NCBI RefSeq assembly: GCF_001552595.1
Contig: NZ_BCRM01000001.1
Span: forward strand, 868,001-932,000
Length of the DNA stretch: 64,000 nucleotides
Reading direction: 5' to 3'
Origin: Rhodococcus erythropolis NBRC 15567
GTDB taxonomy: Bacteria > Actinomycetota > Actinomycetes > Mycobacteriales > Mycobacteriaceae
The position numbers and the translations under genes were made by a program. Below, one piece after another: positions 51,781 through 60,879 of this stretch. How positions within the stretch are numbered: the stretch's first letter is position 1; each line of letters opens with the position of its first letter. The notes under the pieces are model-generated. The model ran no database searches. It was not told the origin of the DNA and saw only the letters and a list, made by a program, of their open reading frames with translations.

Positions 51781-52543
51781 GACTACTGCGGCACTGTCGA
51801 TCACGCAGATCGAGAACACACATCTGGTTCGGTGCGGTCACGCCAATTGGGTCCTGGTCGAAGAGGGGGCCGATCTGACGTTGATCGACGGCGGATACCC
51901 GGCCAACGGCGCCGACGTCGAACGCTCGATCGAGCAGATCGGTCACCAGCTCGGGGATGTTCGGGCAATCCTCGTCACTCACGCGCATGTCGATCACATC
52001 GGTGGAATCGCGGACATCGTGACTCGGCTCGAGGTTCCGGTCCTGATGGATCCGTTGGAAGTGCCCCACGCGAAGCGGGAGTACCTGCAGCAGTTGTCGC
52101 CGGCCAAAGTTCCGTTGCTGTTGTGGCGGCGAGGCGCTCCGAAGTGGCTACGCGACGTGATCGGAGCAGGCGCGTTGAAAGGCGCGGAACTGCCTCGAGC
52201 ACAGGCCTTTGCGCCAGATGGTGCGCTGGACGTTCCCGGTCGGATCGTGCCGATTCCTACCCACGGGCATACCGACGGCCACAGCGCTTACCTTGTTCCC
52301 GACGCAGGAGTCATCGCGTCGGGTGACGCTCTGGTGACCGGGCACGCGACCTCGAGTGTCGCCGGACCACAATTTCTGGTGTGCCCCTTCAACCATGACC
52401 GTGGAGCGACGGACCAGGCGTTGGACAATATCGCCGCTGCGCCCGCCGGCGCGCTGTTTCCCGGACACGGGCCGGTCTACGAAGGCAGCTTGGCTGCCGC
52501 AGTCGAACAGGCCCGAGCGGGCCGGACAAGGATGCGTCCATGA
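51779..52543 (+). CDS. metallo-beta-lactamase fold hydrolase
   Basis: This Zn-type hydrolase has 254 residues. Metal motif THAHVDHIGG, TLIDGGYP, PTHGHTDGHSAYLV and the late FPGHGPVYEG give the full ligand set. The substrate is unknown. It forms an operon with a small alpha/beta hydrolase (ATGA overlap). The start at 51779 lies within the divergent esterase's start codon. Confidence 0.87.
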   Translation: MTTAALSITQIENTHLVRCGHANWVLVEEGADLTLIDGGYPANGADVERSIEQIGHQLGDVRAILVTHAHVDHIGGIADIVTRLEVPVLMDPLEVPHAKREYLQQLSPAKVPLLLWRRGAPKWLRDVIGAGALKGAELPRAQAFAPDGALDVPGRIVPIPTHGHTDGHSAYLVPDAGVIASGDALVTGHATSSVAGPQFLVCPFNHDRGATDQALDNIAAAPAGALFPGHGPVYEGSLAAAVEQARAGRTRMRP

Positions 52544-53187
52544 GTACTGTCGAAGCGGTCGACGAAGGCGCGGTGCACGGTTTCCTGCACCGCCCCGAGT
52601 CAGTGCCCGTCGCAACCCTGGCATTGACCCACGGCGCCGGAAGTAATTGCGACACTGTGCTGTTGCGTGCTGTCGCCGACGGCTTTGCTGCAGCAGGAGT
52701 GCAAGTTCTGCGCTTCGATCTCGCGTTTCGGGTGCGTCGAGCTTCGGGGCCGCCGCATCCGTCGCGTGCTGCGGAGGATCGTGCGGGCATTGCCGAGGTG
52801 ATTGCCGCTGTTCGCTCGGACTACTCGGTGCCCGGACCCGTTCTGCTCGGCGGACATTCGTACGGCGGTCGGCAGGCGTCGATGATGGCAGCGGAGAACC
52901 CGGGACTTGTCGACGGCCTGGTCCTGCTGTCCTATCCACTGCATCCACCGAAGAAGCCCGAGAAGCTCAGAACCGAACACCTGCCCGACCTGAACACACC
53001 GACCGTTGTCGTCCACGGATCGAAGGACGAGTTCGCGACGACGGAGGAGATACAGGCAGCACTCGACCTGGTTCCCGCCGCGACACGTCTGGTGGAGTTC
53101 GAAGGAGCGCGACACGACTTGTCCGTGGTGAAGTTTCCGGTGGTGGAGGCGACAGTCGCGGCCGCATCGGCTTTGTTCGTGTTCTGA
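52540..53187 (+). CDS. alpha/beta hydrolase, KANL3/Tex30-like
   Basis: This 215-residue hydrolase has LALTHGAGSNCDTVLL, VLRFDLAFRVRR, the nucleophile in GGHSYGGRQASMMA, VVHGSKDEF and the His in EGARHDLSV. It matches the compact COG3571 hydrolases, whose substrates are unknown. It overlaps the metallo-hydrolase gene by four bases. Confidence 0.83.
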   Translation: MSTVEAVDEGAVHGFLHRPESVPVATLALTHGAGSNCDTVLLRAVADGFAAAGVQVLRFDLAFRVRRASGPPHPSRAAEDRAGIAEVIAAVRSDYSVPGPVLLGGHSYGGRQASMMAAENPGLVDGLVLLSYPLHPPKKPEKLRTEHLPDLNTPTVVVHGSKDEFATTEEIQAALDLVPAATRLVEFEGARHDLSVVKFPVVEATVAAASALFVF

Positions 53188-53237
53188 ACGCCGAGCGGGC
53201 AGTTGCCCGTGTCGGTGGTTCCTGGTGAGATCGGATC

Positions 53238-53789
53238 ATGAGTGCCCAGCCGTATCAGCCCAGTGCCCTGTCCGACGTCACGGTGAGCGTCGACGGGGAC
53301 GACACAGTCGTCAGCTTCCCTCGGGTGCTGCCGTATCCCGTCGAGAAGGTGTGGGAGGCGATCACCGACCCGGAGATGTTGGCGCAATGGACGCCGTACA
53401 CCGCCGATCGGAATCTGAGCCGTACCGGTGACGCCGTGATCACCATGCTCACCGAGGACGGAGCCCCCGAAATGTCGCTGCCGGTCAATGTTCACGTTGT
53501 GGAGACCACTCGGCGGCTCGAACACGAGTGGGGCCCGGACGAATTGGTGTGGGACTTGACCTCGGTCGAGGGCGGCACCCGCGTCGTACTTACGCAGAGG
53601 TCGCGCGCCGAGGGGATGGCGTCGGCACTCGCTGCCGGGTGGCATTTGTGCTTCGACGTACTCGATGCCCTTCTGGCAGGCGAGCCCTTCGGACCGATCG
53701 TGGGCGAACGGGCGCGCGAGTACGGTTGGGACGCACTCAACTCCGGTTACGCGCGACAGTTGGGCATCGACGAATCTCAGGTTTGGTAG
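53238..53789 (+). CDS. SRPBCC/AHSA1-family protein
   Basis: This 183-residue helix-grip lipid/ligand-binding protein has VVSFPRVLPYPVEKVWEAITDPEMLAQW, RLEHEWGPDELVWDLTSVEGGTRVVLTQ and AAGWHLCFDVLDALLAG. It is probably a stress-related or ligand carrier protein of AHSA1 type. It lies 50 bases after the small hydrolase and four bases from the convergent LacI-type gene. Confidence 0.83.
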   Translation: MSAQPYQPSALSDVTVSVDGDDTVVSFPRVLPYPVEKVWEAITDPEMLAQWTPYTADRNLSRTGDAVITMLTEDGAPEMSLPVNVHVVETTRRLEHEWGPDELVWDLTSVEGGTRVVLTQRSRAEGMASALAAGWHLCFDVLDALLAGEPFGPIVGERAREYGWDALNSGYARQLGIDESQVW

Positions 53790-53793
53790 CTGC

Positions 53794-54864
53794 TCAGAGT
53801 TTTCGACTGGCAGGCTTTCTGGTGGAGGCTCGCACGATCAGTTCGACGGGAAGTTTCACGGATTCGACGTTCTTGCCGGAGATCAGTGCGAGTAGGTGCT
53901 CGAGCCCGGTCGCGCCGATCTTTCGGGCGGGAGACCTCACCGTTGTCAGGGGCACCGGCAGTTGCGAGACAACCGGGATGTCGTTGTAGCCGACCAGCGC
54001 AAGATCGTCGGGAATGCTCAACCCGAGATCACGGGCCACACCGAGTACTCCGATCGCGATGGTGTCGCTCACCGTGAAGACGGCGTCGGGGCGTGAATCT
54101 CCACCGAGCAATGTCGCCGCCGCATCGACACCCCCTTGAACTTCGAACTCGGACGCCACTATTCGGTTCGGCGGCAGTTCCAGACCGGCTTCGGTCAGGG
54201 CATCGCGGAAACCCGCGACGCGTTCCCGCGACGTGCTGGCGTGATCCGGCCCCGCGATCACTCCGAGATCGCGATAGCCGCAGTCCAGTAGATGCTTCCC
54301 CGCGAGGTAGCCGCCGAGTCGGTCGTCGCCGCTGACAAAGGGAAGACCTCGGTTCGGAGACGACGTCGCCGAGTCGATGTGCCGGTTCAGCAGCAGGATC
54401 GGGAGTGAGCGCAGGGGGAGCAAGTCGACGAAATCGGTACCCGGCAGGTGGATGCTGCTCAGCATGAGACCGTCGACCTGTCGGCTGACCAGGAACTCGA
54501 CCGCTTTGCGCTGCGCGTCCAGATCGTCGGGTGGGCTGGAGAGCAGGACGGAGTACCCGGCTGCGGTGGCGGCTTCCTCGATGCCTTGGAACATCGTGGC
54601 CACCACGACGTCCGTCAGCCTCGGCATCACGACGCCGATGGTGGTGGTCTTGCGGGTACGCAGGCTGGCCGCCCACAGGTTCGGTTGGTAACCGAGTTCC
54701 TCGGCAACCTGACGAACTCGGAGTGCGGAGTCGGACCAACCGTCGGCGGGCTCGGGCTGACGGAGGACCCGCGACGCCGTCGAGATGTGGACCCCGGCCT
54801 GGTCGGCGATTTCGCGCAGCGTTGGCGGACGGCCGTTGCTGCGGTTCGACGGATCGGGCGTCAT
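53794..54864 (-). CDS. LacI-family regulator of the glutarate genes
   Basis: This 356-residue repressor has its HTH in TLREIADQAGVHISTASRVLRQ, hinge RQVAEELGYQPNLWAASLR and a periplasmic-binding-like effector domain (IGVVMPRLTDVVVATMFQGIEEAA, VGYNDIPVVSQLPVPLTTV). It is divergent from gcdH, whose promoter contains a perfect LacI-type palindrome. The effector is unknown; glutarate or glutaryl-CoA is a guess. Confidence 0.88.
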   Translation of the reverse strand: MTPDPSNRSNGRPPTLREIADQAGVHISTASRVLRQPEPADGWSDSALRVRQVAEELGYQPNLWAASLRTRKTTTIGVVMPRLTDVVVATMFQGIEEAATAAGYSVLLSSPPDDLDAQRKAVEFLVSRQVDGLMLSSIHLPGTDFVDLLPLRSLPILLLNRHIDSATSSPNRGLPFVSGDDRLGGYLAGKHLLDCGYRDLGVIAGPDHASTSRERVAGFRDALTEAGLELPPNRIVASEFEVQGGVDAAATLLGGDSRPDAVFTVSDTIAIGVLGVARDLGLSIPDDLALVGYNDIPVVSQLPVPLTTVRSPARKIGATGLEHLLALISGKNVESVKLPVELIVRASTRKPASRKL

Positions 54865-54929
54865 CTGCGTCGGGGCTCCTGGTGTGCGTCGGTTCTGAGC
54901 TGGTTCTGAGTCGGTTGGCCGTCCGGGGA

Positions 54930-54958
54930 TTGACGGGTGTGCAACCGGGCTCTACTCT
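54930..54958 (+). promoter_or_regulatory. sigma-A promoter of gcdH
   Basis: TTGACG (54930-54935) and TACTCT (54953-54958) are separated by exactly 17 bases. Transcription would begin near 54965, just before the operator. Confidence 0.75.
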
Positions 54959-54968
54959 AGGCGATGCA

Positions 54969-55011
54969 AACGATTGCGCAATCGTTCTCGCAATGGATTG
55001 CGCCCGAGAAC
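54969..55011. promoter_or_regulatory. LacI-type operators downstream of the gcdH promoter
   Basis: AACGATTGCGCAATCGTT (54969-54986) is a perfect 18-bp palindrome with the central CG typical of LacI-family sites. A second palindrome, CGCAAT-GG-ATTGCG (54989-55002), follows, nested within GTTCTCG (54984-54990) and CGAGAAC (55005-55011). Confidence 0.8.
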
Positions 55012-55023
55012 ACTGGAGGCCCC

Positions 55024-56196
55024 GTGACCACGCCGCAGTCCCTGTCCGAGCTTTTTGCCATCGACACCCTGCTGGACGCCGAGGAGATCGCGATCCGCGA
55101 CACGGTCCGCAAGATGGTCGACGATCGCATTCGCCCGCACATAGGTGAATGGTTCGAAGCGGCAGCACTGCCGGCGCGTGAGCTGGCCAAGGAACTGGGC
55201 GCGCTCGGCGTTCTGGGCATGCATCTCGAGGGCTACGGCTGTGCCGGAATGAGTGCCACGGCGTACGGGTTGGCCTGCCAGGAACTCGAAGCTGTCGATT
55301 CGGGCATTCGCAGCCTCGTCTCGGTCCAGGGCTCGCTCGCCATGTTCGCGATCCACCACAACGGAAGTGAAGAGCAGAAGGAAGAATGGCTCCCGCGGAT
55401 GGCGGCGGGTGAAGCCATCGGTTGTTTCGGCCTCACGGAACCCGATTTCGGATCCAACCCCGGCGGTATGCGAACCAACGCCAAGCGCGACGGCGACGAC
55501 TGGGTCCTCAACGGAACCAAGATGTGGATCACCAACGGCTCCATCGCGGACGTCGCCGTGGTCTGGGCGCGAACGGACGACGGCGTGCGCGGATTTGTCG
55601 TTCCCGCCGACACTCCGGGATTCTCCGCCCCCGAGATCAAGAACAAGATGTCGCTGCGTGCGTCGGTCACCTCGGAACTGGTGCTCGAGGACGTGCGTCT
55701 TCCTGCCTCGGCGATGCTGCCCAAGGCACGCGGACTTTCCGGCCCGCTCGGCTGCCTCAACGAGGCACGCTTCGGCATCATCTTCGGCGCGATGGGCGCC
55801 GCACGTGACTGCCTCGAGACCGCGATTTCCTACGCGCGTGATCGCAAGGTCTTCGACAAGTCGCTCGCCGCGTACCAGATCACCCAGGCCAAGATCGCCG
55901 ACATGGCAGTCGAATTGGGCAAGGGGCAGTTGCTCGCCATCCACCTCGGACGCCTCAAGGACGCCGGGACGGTTCGCCCCGAGCAGGTCAGTACCGGCAA
56001 GCTCAACAATGTCCGCGAGGCCATCAAGATCGCCCGTGAATGCCGCACCATTTTGGGCGCCAACGGCATTACGCTCGAGTACCCCGTGATTCGGCACGCC
56101 AACAACCTCGAATCCGTTCTCACCTACGAGGGCACCTCCGAGGTTCACCAGCTCGTGATCGGTCGCGCTCTCACCGGTGAAGAAGCGTTCCGGTGA
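55024..56196 (+). CDS. gcdH: glutaryl-CoA dehydrogenase
   Basis: This FAD enzyme of 390 residues oxidises and decarboxylates glutaryl-CoA to crotonyl-CoA. The catalytic Glu369 is in YEGTSEVHQL, and the Arg in DSGIRSLVSVQGSLAMF matches the carboxylate-binding residue of this family. GFGSN-type flavin motifs are present (LTEPDFGSNPGGMRTNAK). GTG at 55024 with GGAGG upstream is chosen because the in-frame ATG at 54964 lies upstream of the operators and essentially at the predicted transcription start. Confidence 0.92.
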   Translation: MTTPQSLSELFAIDTLLDAEEIAIRDTVRKMVDDRIRPHIGEWFEAAALPARELAKELGALGVLGMHLEGYGCAGMSATAYGLACQELEAVDSGIRSLVSVQGSLAMFAIHHNGSEEQKEEWLPRMAAGEAIGCFGLTEPDFGSNPGGMRTNAKRDGDDWVLNGTKMWITNGSIADVAVVWARTDDGVRGFVVPADTPGFSAPEIKNKMSLRASVTSELVLEDVRLPASAMLPKARGLSGPLGCLNEARFGIIFGAMGAARDCLETAISYARDRKVFDKSLAAYQITQAKIADMAVELGKGQLLAIHLGRLKDAGTVRPEQVSTGKLNNVREAIKIARECRTILGANGITLEYPVIRHANNLESVLTYEGTSEVHQLVIGRALTGEEAFR

Positions 56197-57341
56197 CGGT
56201 CGACGCTGTCGGAGCACTCGACGGGCTGGTGATCGCTGATTTCGGTCGCGTCCTCGCCGGCCCGTACGCCACGATGATTCTCGCCGACCTCGGCGCGGAG
56301 GTAGTCAAGATCGAACGTCCGGGTGTCGGCGACGACACTCGTAGTTGGGGTCCGCCATGGGTCGGGGACGAGTCGAGTTACTTCCTGTCGGTGAACCGCA
56401 ACAAGAAGTCGGTCACTCTGGATCTGCGCGAGCAGGAGGATCTGGAGAGTGCGCGTGAGTTGGTTCGCGGCGCGGATGTAGTGGTTCAGAACTTCCTGCC
56501 GGGAACGATGGACCGGCTGGGATTGGGTTACGACTCTGTGCGAGAAATGAATCCGCGTGCGGTTTACTGCTCGATCAGCGGCTTCGGTGGCAACAACTCT
56601 TTGCCGGGATACGACCTGTTGATCCAGGCGGTGGGCGGATTGATGAGTATCACCGGCCCCGATTCCAAGACTCCCACCAAGGTCGGCGTCGCGGTGGTCG
56701 ACGTCATCACGGGCCTACACGCCAGCGTGGGAATCCTTGCAGCGCTGCGCCATCGCGATCGAACGGGCGAAGGACAGCACGTCGAGGTCAATCTGTTGTC
56801 CTCGTTGCTCTCCGCGCTCGCCAACCAGTCGTCCGGCTATGTTGCCGCGGGCGTGGTGCCTCAGGCAATGGGCAATCGGCATCCGAGCATCGCACCATAT
56901 GAGGTATTCGACACCGCGGACCGTCCGCTGGTCCTCGCTGTCGGCAATGACCGGCAATTCGGTTCGTTGACAGAGGTTCTCGGAGTTCCCGAACTTGCCG
57001 CGGATGTGCGGTTCATCTCGAACCGGGATCGGGTCGCGCATCGAGAAGAGTTGTTCGATGCCGTCACTGCTGCGTTGGCCAAGGGCACTGCAGACTCGTG
57101 GTTCGAGGCGCTGACCGAGCGAGGTGTCCCGTGTGGACCTCTCAACGACATCGCCGACGCGATAGCGCTGGCGGAGCGACTGAATCTCGATCCGGTGGTG
57201 TCCATCGACGACCCGCGTCGCGATGCACCGACCCGGCAGGTAGCCAATCCGATTCGGATGAGCGGCACGCCGGCAACCTATCGGTCGGCCCCGCCGCGGT
57301 TGGGGGAGGACAGCGTTCCCACTCCGTCGGGAGTCAGTTGA
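56193..57341 (+). CDS. family III CoA-transferase, glutarate-type
   Basis: This CoA-transferase of 382 residues has DFGRVLAGPYATMILADLGAEVVKIERPG, the catalytic Asp170 in VVDVITGLHASVG and PCGPLNDIADA. It overlaps gcdH by four bases (GTGA), so a role like succinyl-CoA:glutarate CoA-transferase, making glutaryl-CoA for GcdH, is likely. A strong terminator follows. Confidence 0.87.
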   Translation: MTVDAVGALDGLVIADFGRVLAGPYATMILADLGAEVVKIERPGVGDDTRSWGPPWVGDESSYFLSVNRNKKSVTLDLREQEDLESARELVRGADVVVQNFLPGTMDRLGLGYDSVREMNPRAVYCSISGFGGNNSLPGYDLLIQAVGGLMSITGPDSKTPTKVGVAVVDVITGLHASVGILAALRHRDRTGEGQHVEVNLLSSLLSALANQSSGYVAAGVVPQAMGNRHPSIAPYEVFDTADRPLVLAVGNDRQFGSLTEVLGVPELAADVRFISNRDRVAHREELFDAVTAALAKGTADSWFEALTERGVPCGPLNDIADAIALAERLNLDPVVSIDDPRRDAPTRQVANPIRMSGTPATYRSAPPRLGEDSVPTPSGVS

Positions 57342-57350
57342 CCCAAGCGA

Positions 57351-57378
57351 ATCGGCCACCGGAATACCGGTGGCCGAT
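57351..57378. terminator. bidirectional hairpin terminator
   Basis: ATCGGCCACCGG (57351-57362) and its exact complement (57367-57378) enclose the loop AATA. It lies between convergent stops at 57341 and 57396. Confidence 0.88.
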
Positions 57379-57395
57379 CTGCGTGTGTGGGTGAC

Positions 57396-58397
57396 TCAGC
57401 TGACCTTCAGGACCAGCTTTCCGGTGTTCGCACCGGCGAAGAGAAGGTTGAGGCTGTCGCCGAACGCGTCGATACCCCCGTCGACGACGTGCTCGCGGGC
57501 AGTCAATTCGCCACTCTTGATCCACTTTCCGATCTGCTCCTGCGCTTCTGCGTAGCGATCGAGGTAGTCGAAGACCACGAAGCCGGCCATCGTGGCCCGA
57601 TTGACGAGAAGGGACAGGTAGTGCGCGGGGCCTGGCTGAGGCTCGGTGGCGTTGTAACCCGCGATGGCGCCGCAGATGACCACCCGAGCGCCCAGGCGCA
57701 AACGGGAGAGAGCAGCGTCGAGAATTTCTCCGCCGACGTTGTCGAAGTACACGTCGATACCGTCGGGAGCGTTGGACTTGAGCGCCTTGTAGACGGATTC
57801 GTTCTTGTAGTCGATGGCGACATCGAAGCCGAGGTCCTCGGTGAGCCACGCGCACTTCTCCGGACCGCCGGCGATGCCGATGACCTTGCATCCGTGGAGC
57901 TTTGCGATCTGACCGACCAGGCTGCCGACCGCGCCCGCGGCACCGGATACGACGACGGTGTCACCGTCTTTCAGCTTTCCGACGTCGAGCAGTCCGAAAT
58001 ATGCGGTGACGCCGGGGAATCCGAGAGCTCCGAGCCAGGTCGGTAGGGGAGCGATCGATTCGTCGACCCGGGTCACATCTGTTCCGTCGGACACGCCGTA
58101 CTCGGAAGCGCCGAACGATCCCGCCACGATGTCCCCGACCTGGTAATCGGGGTGTTGGGATTCGGTGATGCGTCCGACGCCGTGGGCGCGCATGACGGAA
58201 CCGAGCTTGACCGGCGGAACGTACGACTTGACGTCGTTGAGCCAACCGCGCATCGCGGGGTCGAGGGAGAGGTATTCGACCTTGACGACAAACTCACCCG
58301 GCCCGGCGGACGGGATCTCGGCGTCGACATATTCCCAGGTGGAAGCGTCGGGAAGTCCTGTCGGGCGGGCGGCGAGGCGTACTTGGCGGTTGGTCAT
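57396..58397 (-). CDS. NADP-dependent zinc-free MDR oxidoreductase (CurA/prostaglandin reductase-like)
   Basis: This enone/alkenal reductase family protein of 333 residues has YLSLDPAMRGWLND near the N-terminus, the nucleotide-binding motif VVVSGAAGAVGSLVGQIAKLHGCKVIGIAGG and YFDNVGGEILDAAL. No zinc ligands are seen. GGGGAGA precedes the ATG on the minus strand. It is monocistronic. Confidence 0.88.
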   Translation of the reverse strand: MTNRQVRLAARPTGLPDASTWEYVDAEIPSAGPGEFVVKVEYLSLDPAMRGWLNDVKSYVPPVKLGSVMRAHGVGRITESQHPDYQVGDIVAGSFGASEYGVSDGTDVTRVDESIAPLPTWLGALGFPGVTAYFGLLDVGKLKDGDTVVVSGAAGAVGSLVGQIAKLHGCKVIGIAGGPEKCAWLTEDLGFDVAIDYKNESVYKALKSNAPDGIDVYFDNVGGEILDAALSRLRLGARVVICGAIAGYNATEPQPGPAHYLSLLVNRATMAGFVVFDYLDRYAEAQEQIGKWIKSGELTAREHVVDGGIDAFGDSLNLLFAGANTGKLVLKVS

Positions 58398-58475
58398 CTC
58401 TCCCCTTCGGCGAAACGAATTGAACTTGAGGCCGGATTCAATATAGGTGATGGATCACGAACTGGGAAGAGTTGG

Positions 58476-59432
58476 ATGAACCGATTGACGACTATGTATG
58501 TTCGATCGATGAGCAATGTCGTCGAAGACGCGCCTGGTTGGTTCACTCGGGCGCTGGAAGCGCCGGTCGAGACGGGGTCGGTGGAGGTCGAGGGCGCTTC
58601 GGTGCACTTTCGGGCTTGGGGGTCGGCGGGGCCGGGAATTGTGCTGATCCACGGCGGCGCAGCCCACAGTCGCTGGTGGGATCACATCGCGCCGCAGTTC
58701 GCCGAGGGGCGCCGCGTCGTCGCTCTCGACTTGACGGGCCACGGCGACAGTGACACTCGCGATGCCTACGCGATATCCCAGTGGGCTCGCGAGGTGCTGG
58801 CGGCGGCCGAGGCCGGGGGAATCGACGGCAAGCCGATTCTGGTGGGGCACAGTATGGGTGGGATTGTTTCCTTCGTGGCCTCGCATCTGCACGGCGAACT
58901 GTTGGACGGCGTTGTCATCATCGATTCGCCACTCAAGGCGCGGACGCCCGAAGAGGAGGCAGCTCGACGCCAGAATGCGTTCGGCCCCAAGAAGGTTTAC
59001 CCCACCAGGGAAGACGCGATGGGTCGGTTCCGCTTCGTTCCGCCCCAGGATTCGGGACTGCCTGCGGTGCGTGACCATGTGGCAGCCACGTCCATGGAGG
59101 AAGTCGATGGCGGTTGGTCATGGAAATTCGATCCGAACTTCTTTCTCCGAGTTGGCGCCGAAGATGTTCTCGACAGTGAACCGCGTTGCCGCGTAGCCTA
59201 TTTCCGAGCTGAGAACGGTATCGTGTCCGATCGACTCATGGAGCACATGCGCGGACTGTTCGGACCGGAGGCCATCGTGGCGGAGATTCCCGAAGCCGGC
59301 CATCACGTCATGATCGATCAGCCGTTGCAACTCGTGACCGGGGTGCGAACTGTGTTGAGTGCGTGGGCAGTCGCAAGTCAAGTGCCGGTAAATGAAGCGG
59401 CAGGTAACATCGAGGAAAGGGTAGAAGCATGA
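58476..59432 (+). CDS. alpha/beta hydrolase
   Basis: This hydrolase of about 318 residues has IVLIHGGAAHSRWWDHIAPQF, ALDLTGHGDSD, the nucleophile elbow GHSMGGIVSFVA and the His in EAGHHVMID. The substrate is unknown. ATG at 58476 has GGGAAGAG upstream; ATG at 58509 (MSNVVEDAPG) is a good alternative. It overlaps the SnoaL-like gene by four bases. Confidence 0.83.
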   Translation: MNRLTTMYVRSMSNVVEDAPGWFTRALEAPVETGSVEVEGASVHFRAWGSAGPGIVLIHGGAAHSRWWDHIAPQFAEGRRVVALDLTGHGDSDTRDAYAISQWAREVLAAAEAGGIDGKPILVGHSMGGIVSFVASHLHGELLDGVVIIDSPLKARTPEEEAARRQNAFGPKKVYPTREDAMGRFRFVPPQDSGLPAVRDHVAATSMEEVDGGWSWKFDPNFFLRVGAEDVLDSEPRCRVAYFRAENGIVSDRLMEHMRGLFGPEAIVAEIPEAGHHVMIDQPLQLVTGVRTVLSAWAVASQVPVNEAAGNIEERVEA

Positions 59433-59860
59433 GCACGGAATTGACGCTCGAACCGAAAGTTGAAGCTGCACTGCAGTTGTGGCACACCATGATCGAAACC
59501 GGTGACCTGTCGGCACTACCGACCATTGTCGCGCCCGACGCGCAGTTCCGATCGCCCACCGGATTCAAGCCGTACCAGTCCGCGGATGCCGTTGTGCTCA
59601 TTCTCAATACGGTGATCCAGGTGTTCGAGAATTTCGAGTACCACCGTCAGTTCGCCGGAGCCAACGGTCGGCAGGTCGTTCTCGAATTCAGTGCGAACAT
59701 CGGAGACAAGAGCCTCAAGGGAATCGACATGGTCGAATTCGACGAGGACGGCAAGATCGTCGATTTCGAGGTCATGGTGCGTCCGGCCAGCGGGCTCGCC
59801 GCATTGGCTGCCGAGATGGGCCGCAGGCTCGGGCAGACGCTACCGACCTACAAGGCCTGA
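59429..59860 (+). CDS. SnoaL/NTF2-like protein
   Basis: This 143-residue cone-shaped NTF2-fold protein has WHTMIETGDLSALPTIVAPDAQFRSPTGF and IDMVEFDEDGKIVDFEVMVRP. Such proteins act as small isomerases, hydrolases or ligand binders. It is translationally coupled to the hydrolase, suggesting a shared substrate. Confidence 0.82.
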   Translation: MSTELTLEPKVEAALQLWHTMIETGDLSALPTIVAPDAQFRSPTGFKPYQSADAVVLILNTVIQVFENFEYHRQFAGANGRQVVLEFSANIGDKSLKGIDMVEFDEDGKIVDFEVMVRPASGLAALAAEMGRRLGQTLPTYKA

Positions 59861-59892
59861 CCTGAGTCCGGGCGCGGGCCCAGTCTGCCTGC

Positions 59893-60666
59893 TCAGCTGG
59901 TGCGGAATCCACCGTTGGAGTGAAGGAGTTGTCCTGTTATCCAGCCTCCGGCGTCGGACATCAGAAATCGAACGAGGTCTGCAGTGTCGCCGGGAGTACC
60001 CAGCCGGCCGGCAGGGGTCTGGAGGGTTGCGGCCTGTCTGATCTCCGGTGTCATCCACCCTGTGTCGATCGGTCCTGGGTTGATGACGTTTGCCCTCACG
60101 CCGCGTGATCCAAGTTCGAGTGCGGCGGCGATGACGATGCGGTCGAGAGCGCCCTTGCTGGCCCCGTACGGAAGATTGTGGGCCGCATGGTCGCTGGTGA
60201 GTGCGATGATCCGCCCAGTCACCTGACTGACGTCGCGCTGCTCCGGAAGGCGTTCAGCGAACGCTTTGATCAGCAGCCAAGAGGCGCGGGCGTTGACGGC
60301 GAAATGTCGTTCCCAGCTCTCGACGGTGGTATCGAGGATCGAGCTGTCGACGCTTTCGCAATGCGAGAGCACCAGCCCACGAAGGTCATTCCGCGATGCG
60401 GCAGCGTCAACGAGCTGTGCGGCCGCATCCGGCGAGGCCAGATCTCCGGGAACCAGGTCGACACGGCTCCCGAGTGCGCGACACTTCTCGGCAACGTCCT
60501 GCGGATCGTGCGCTCCGCGGACGAACCCGACGCGTTCGTCATAAGGCGCCCAGTAGCCGATCGTCAGATCCCAACCATCCTCGGCGAGACCCAATGCGAG
60601 GGCTGCTCCGATCGACTTGCTCCGGCCGACGCCGGTGATCAACACGGTCCCGCGCCTGTCAGACAC
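59893..60666 (-). CDS. short-chain dehydrogenase/reductase
   Basis: This SDR of 257 residues has a variant cofactor motif (TGVGRSKSIGAALALGLAEDG) resembling atypical SDRs of aminoglycoside or enoyl-reductase type. The catalytic pair reads YGASKGALDR, and the C-terminus is GWITGQLLHSNGGF. The substrate is unknown. It is convergent with the SnoaL-like gene. Confidence 0.83.
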   Translation of the reverse strand: MSDRRGTVLITGVGRSKSIGAALALGLAEDGWDLTIGYWAPYDERVGFVRGAHDPQDVAEKCRALGSRVDLVPGDLASPDAAAQLVDAAASRNDLRGLVLSHCESVDSSILDTTVESWERHFAVNARASWLLIKAFAERLPEQRDVSQVTGRIIALTSDHAAHNLPYGASKGALDRIVIAAALELGSRGVRANVINPGPIDTGWMTPEIRQAATLQTPAGRLGTPGDTADLVRFLMSDAGGWITGQLLHSNGGFRTS

Positions 60667-60730
60667 TGCTCGCCTCCAGAGATGTCCTGCAATTCAAATG
60701 GGGTGAGGTCACTTCAGTTGGAAGCATCAC

Positions 60731-60772
60731 TGTAGCGGGCGAGCTGTCGACTGTATCGAGCGAGCTGTCGCC
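60731..60772. repeat. 21-bp tandem direct repeat upstream of the SDR
   Basis: Two imperfect 21-bp units (60731-60751 and 60752-60772) share TGTA and GCGAGCTGTCG, exactly two helical turns apart. They are 65-106 bases upstream of the SDR start in a 213-base gap. Confidence 0.7.
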
Positions 60773-60879
60773 GTAGGTGCCTCGACCTGACCAGTGTCTT
60801 GACACGGCGCTGGTCACAGCGTTTGACTGAGATGCAAGCTCGAGTTGATTCGCCGGACTGTGTCCCGGGAGGTTGACCT

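Noticed and set aside
54952-56217. Long open frame antisense to gcdH (about 420 codons)
   Set aside because: It mirrors the codon periodicity of gcdH and shows no domain; the sense strand has full catalytic motifs.
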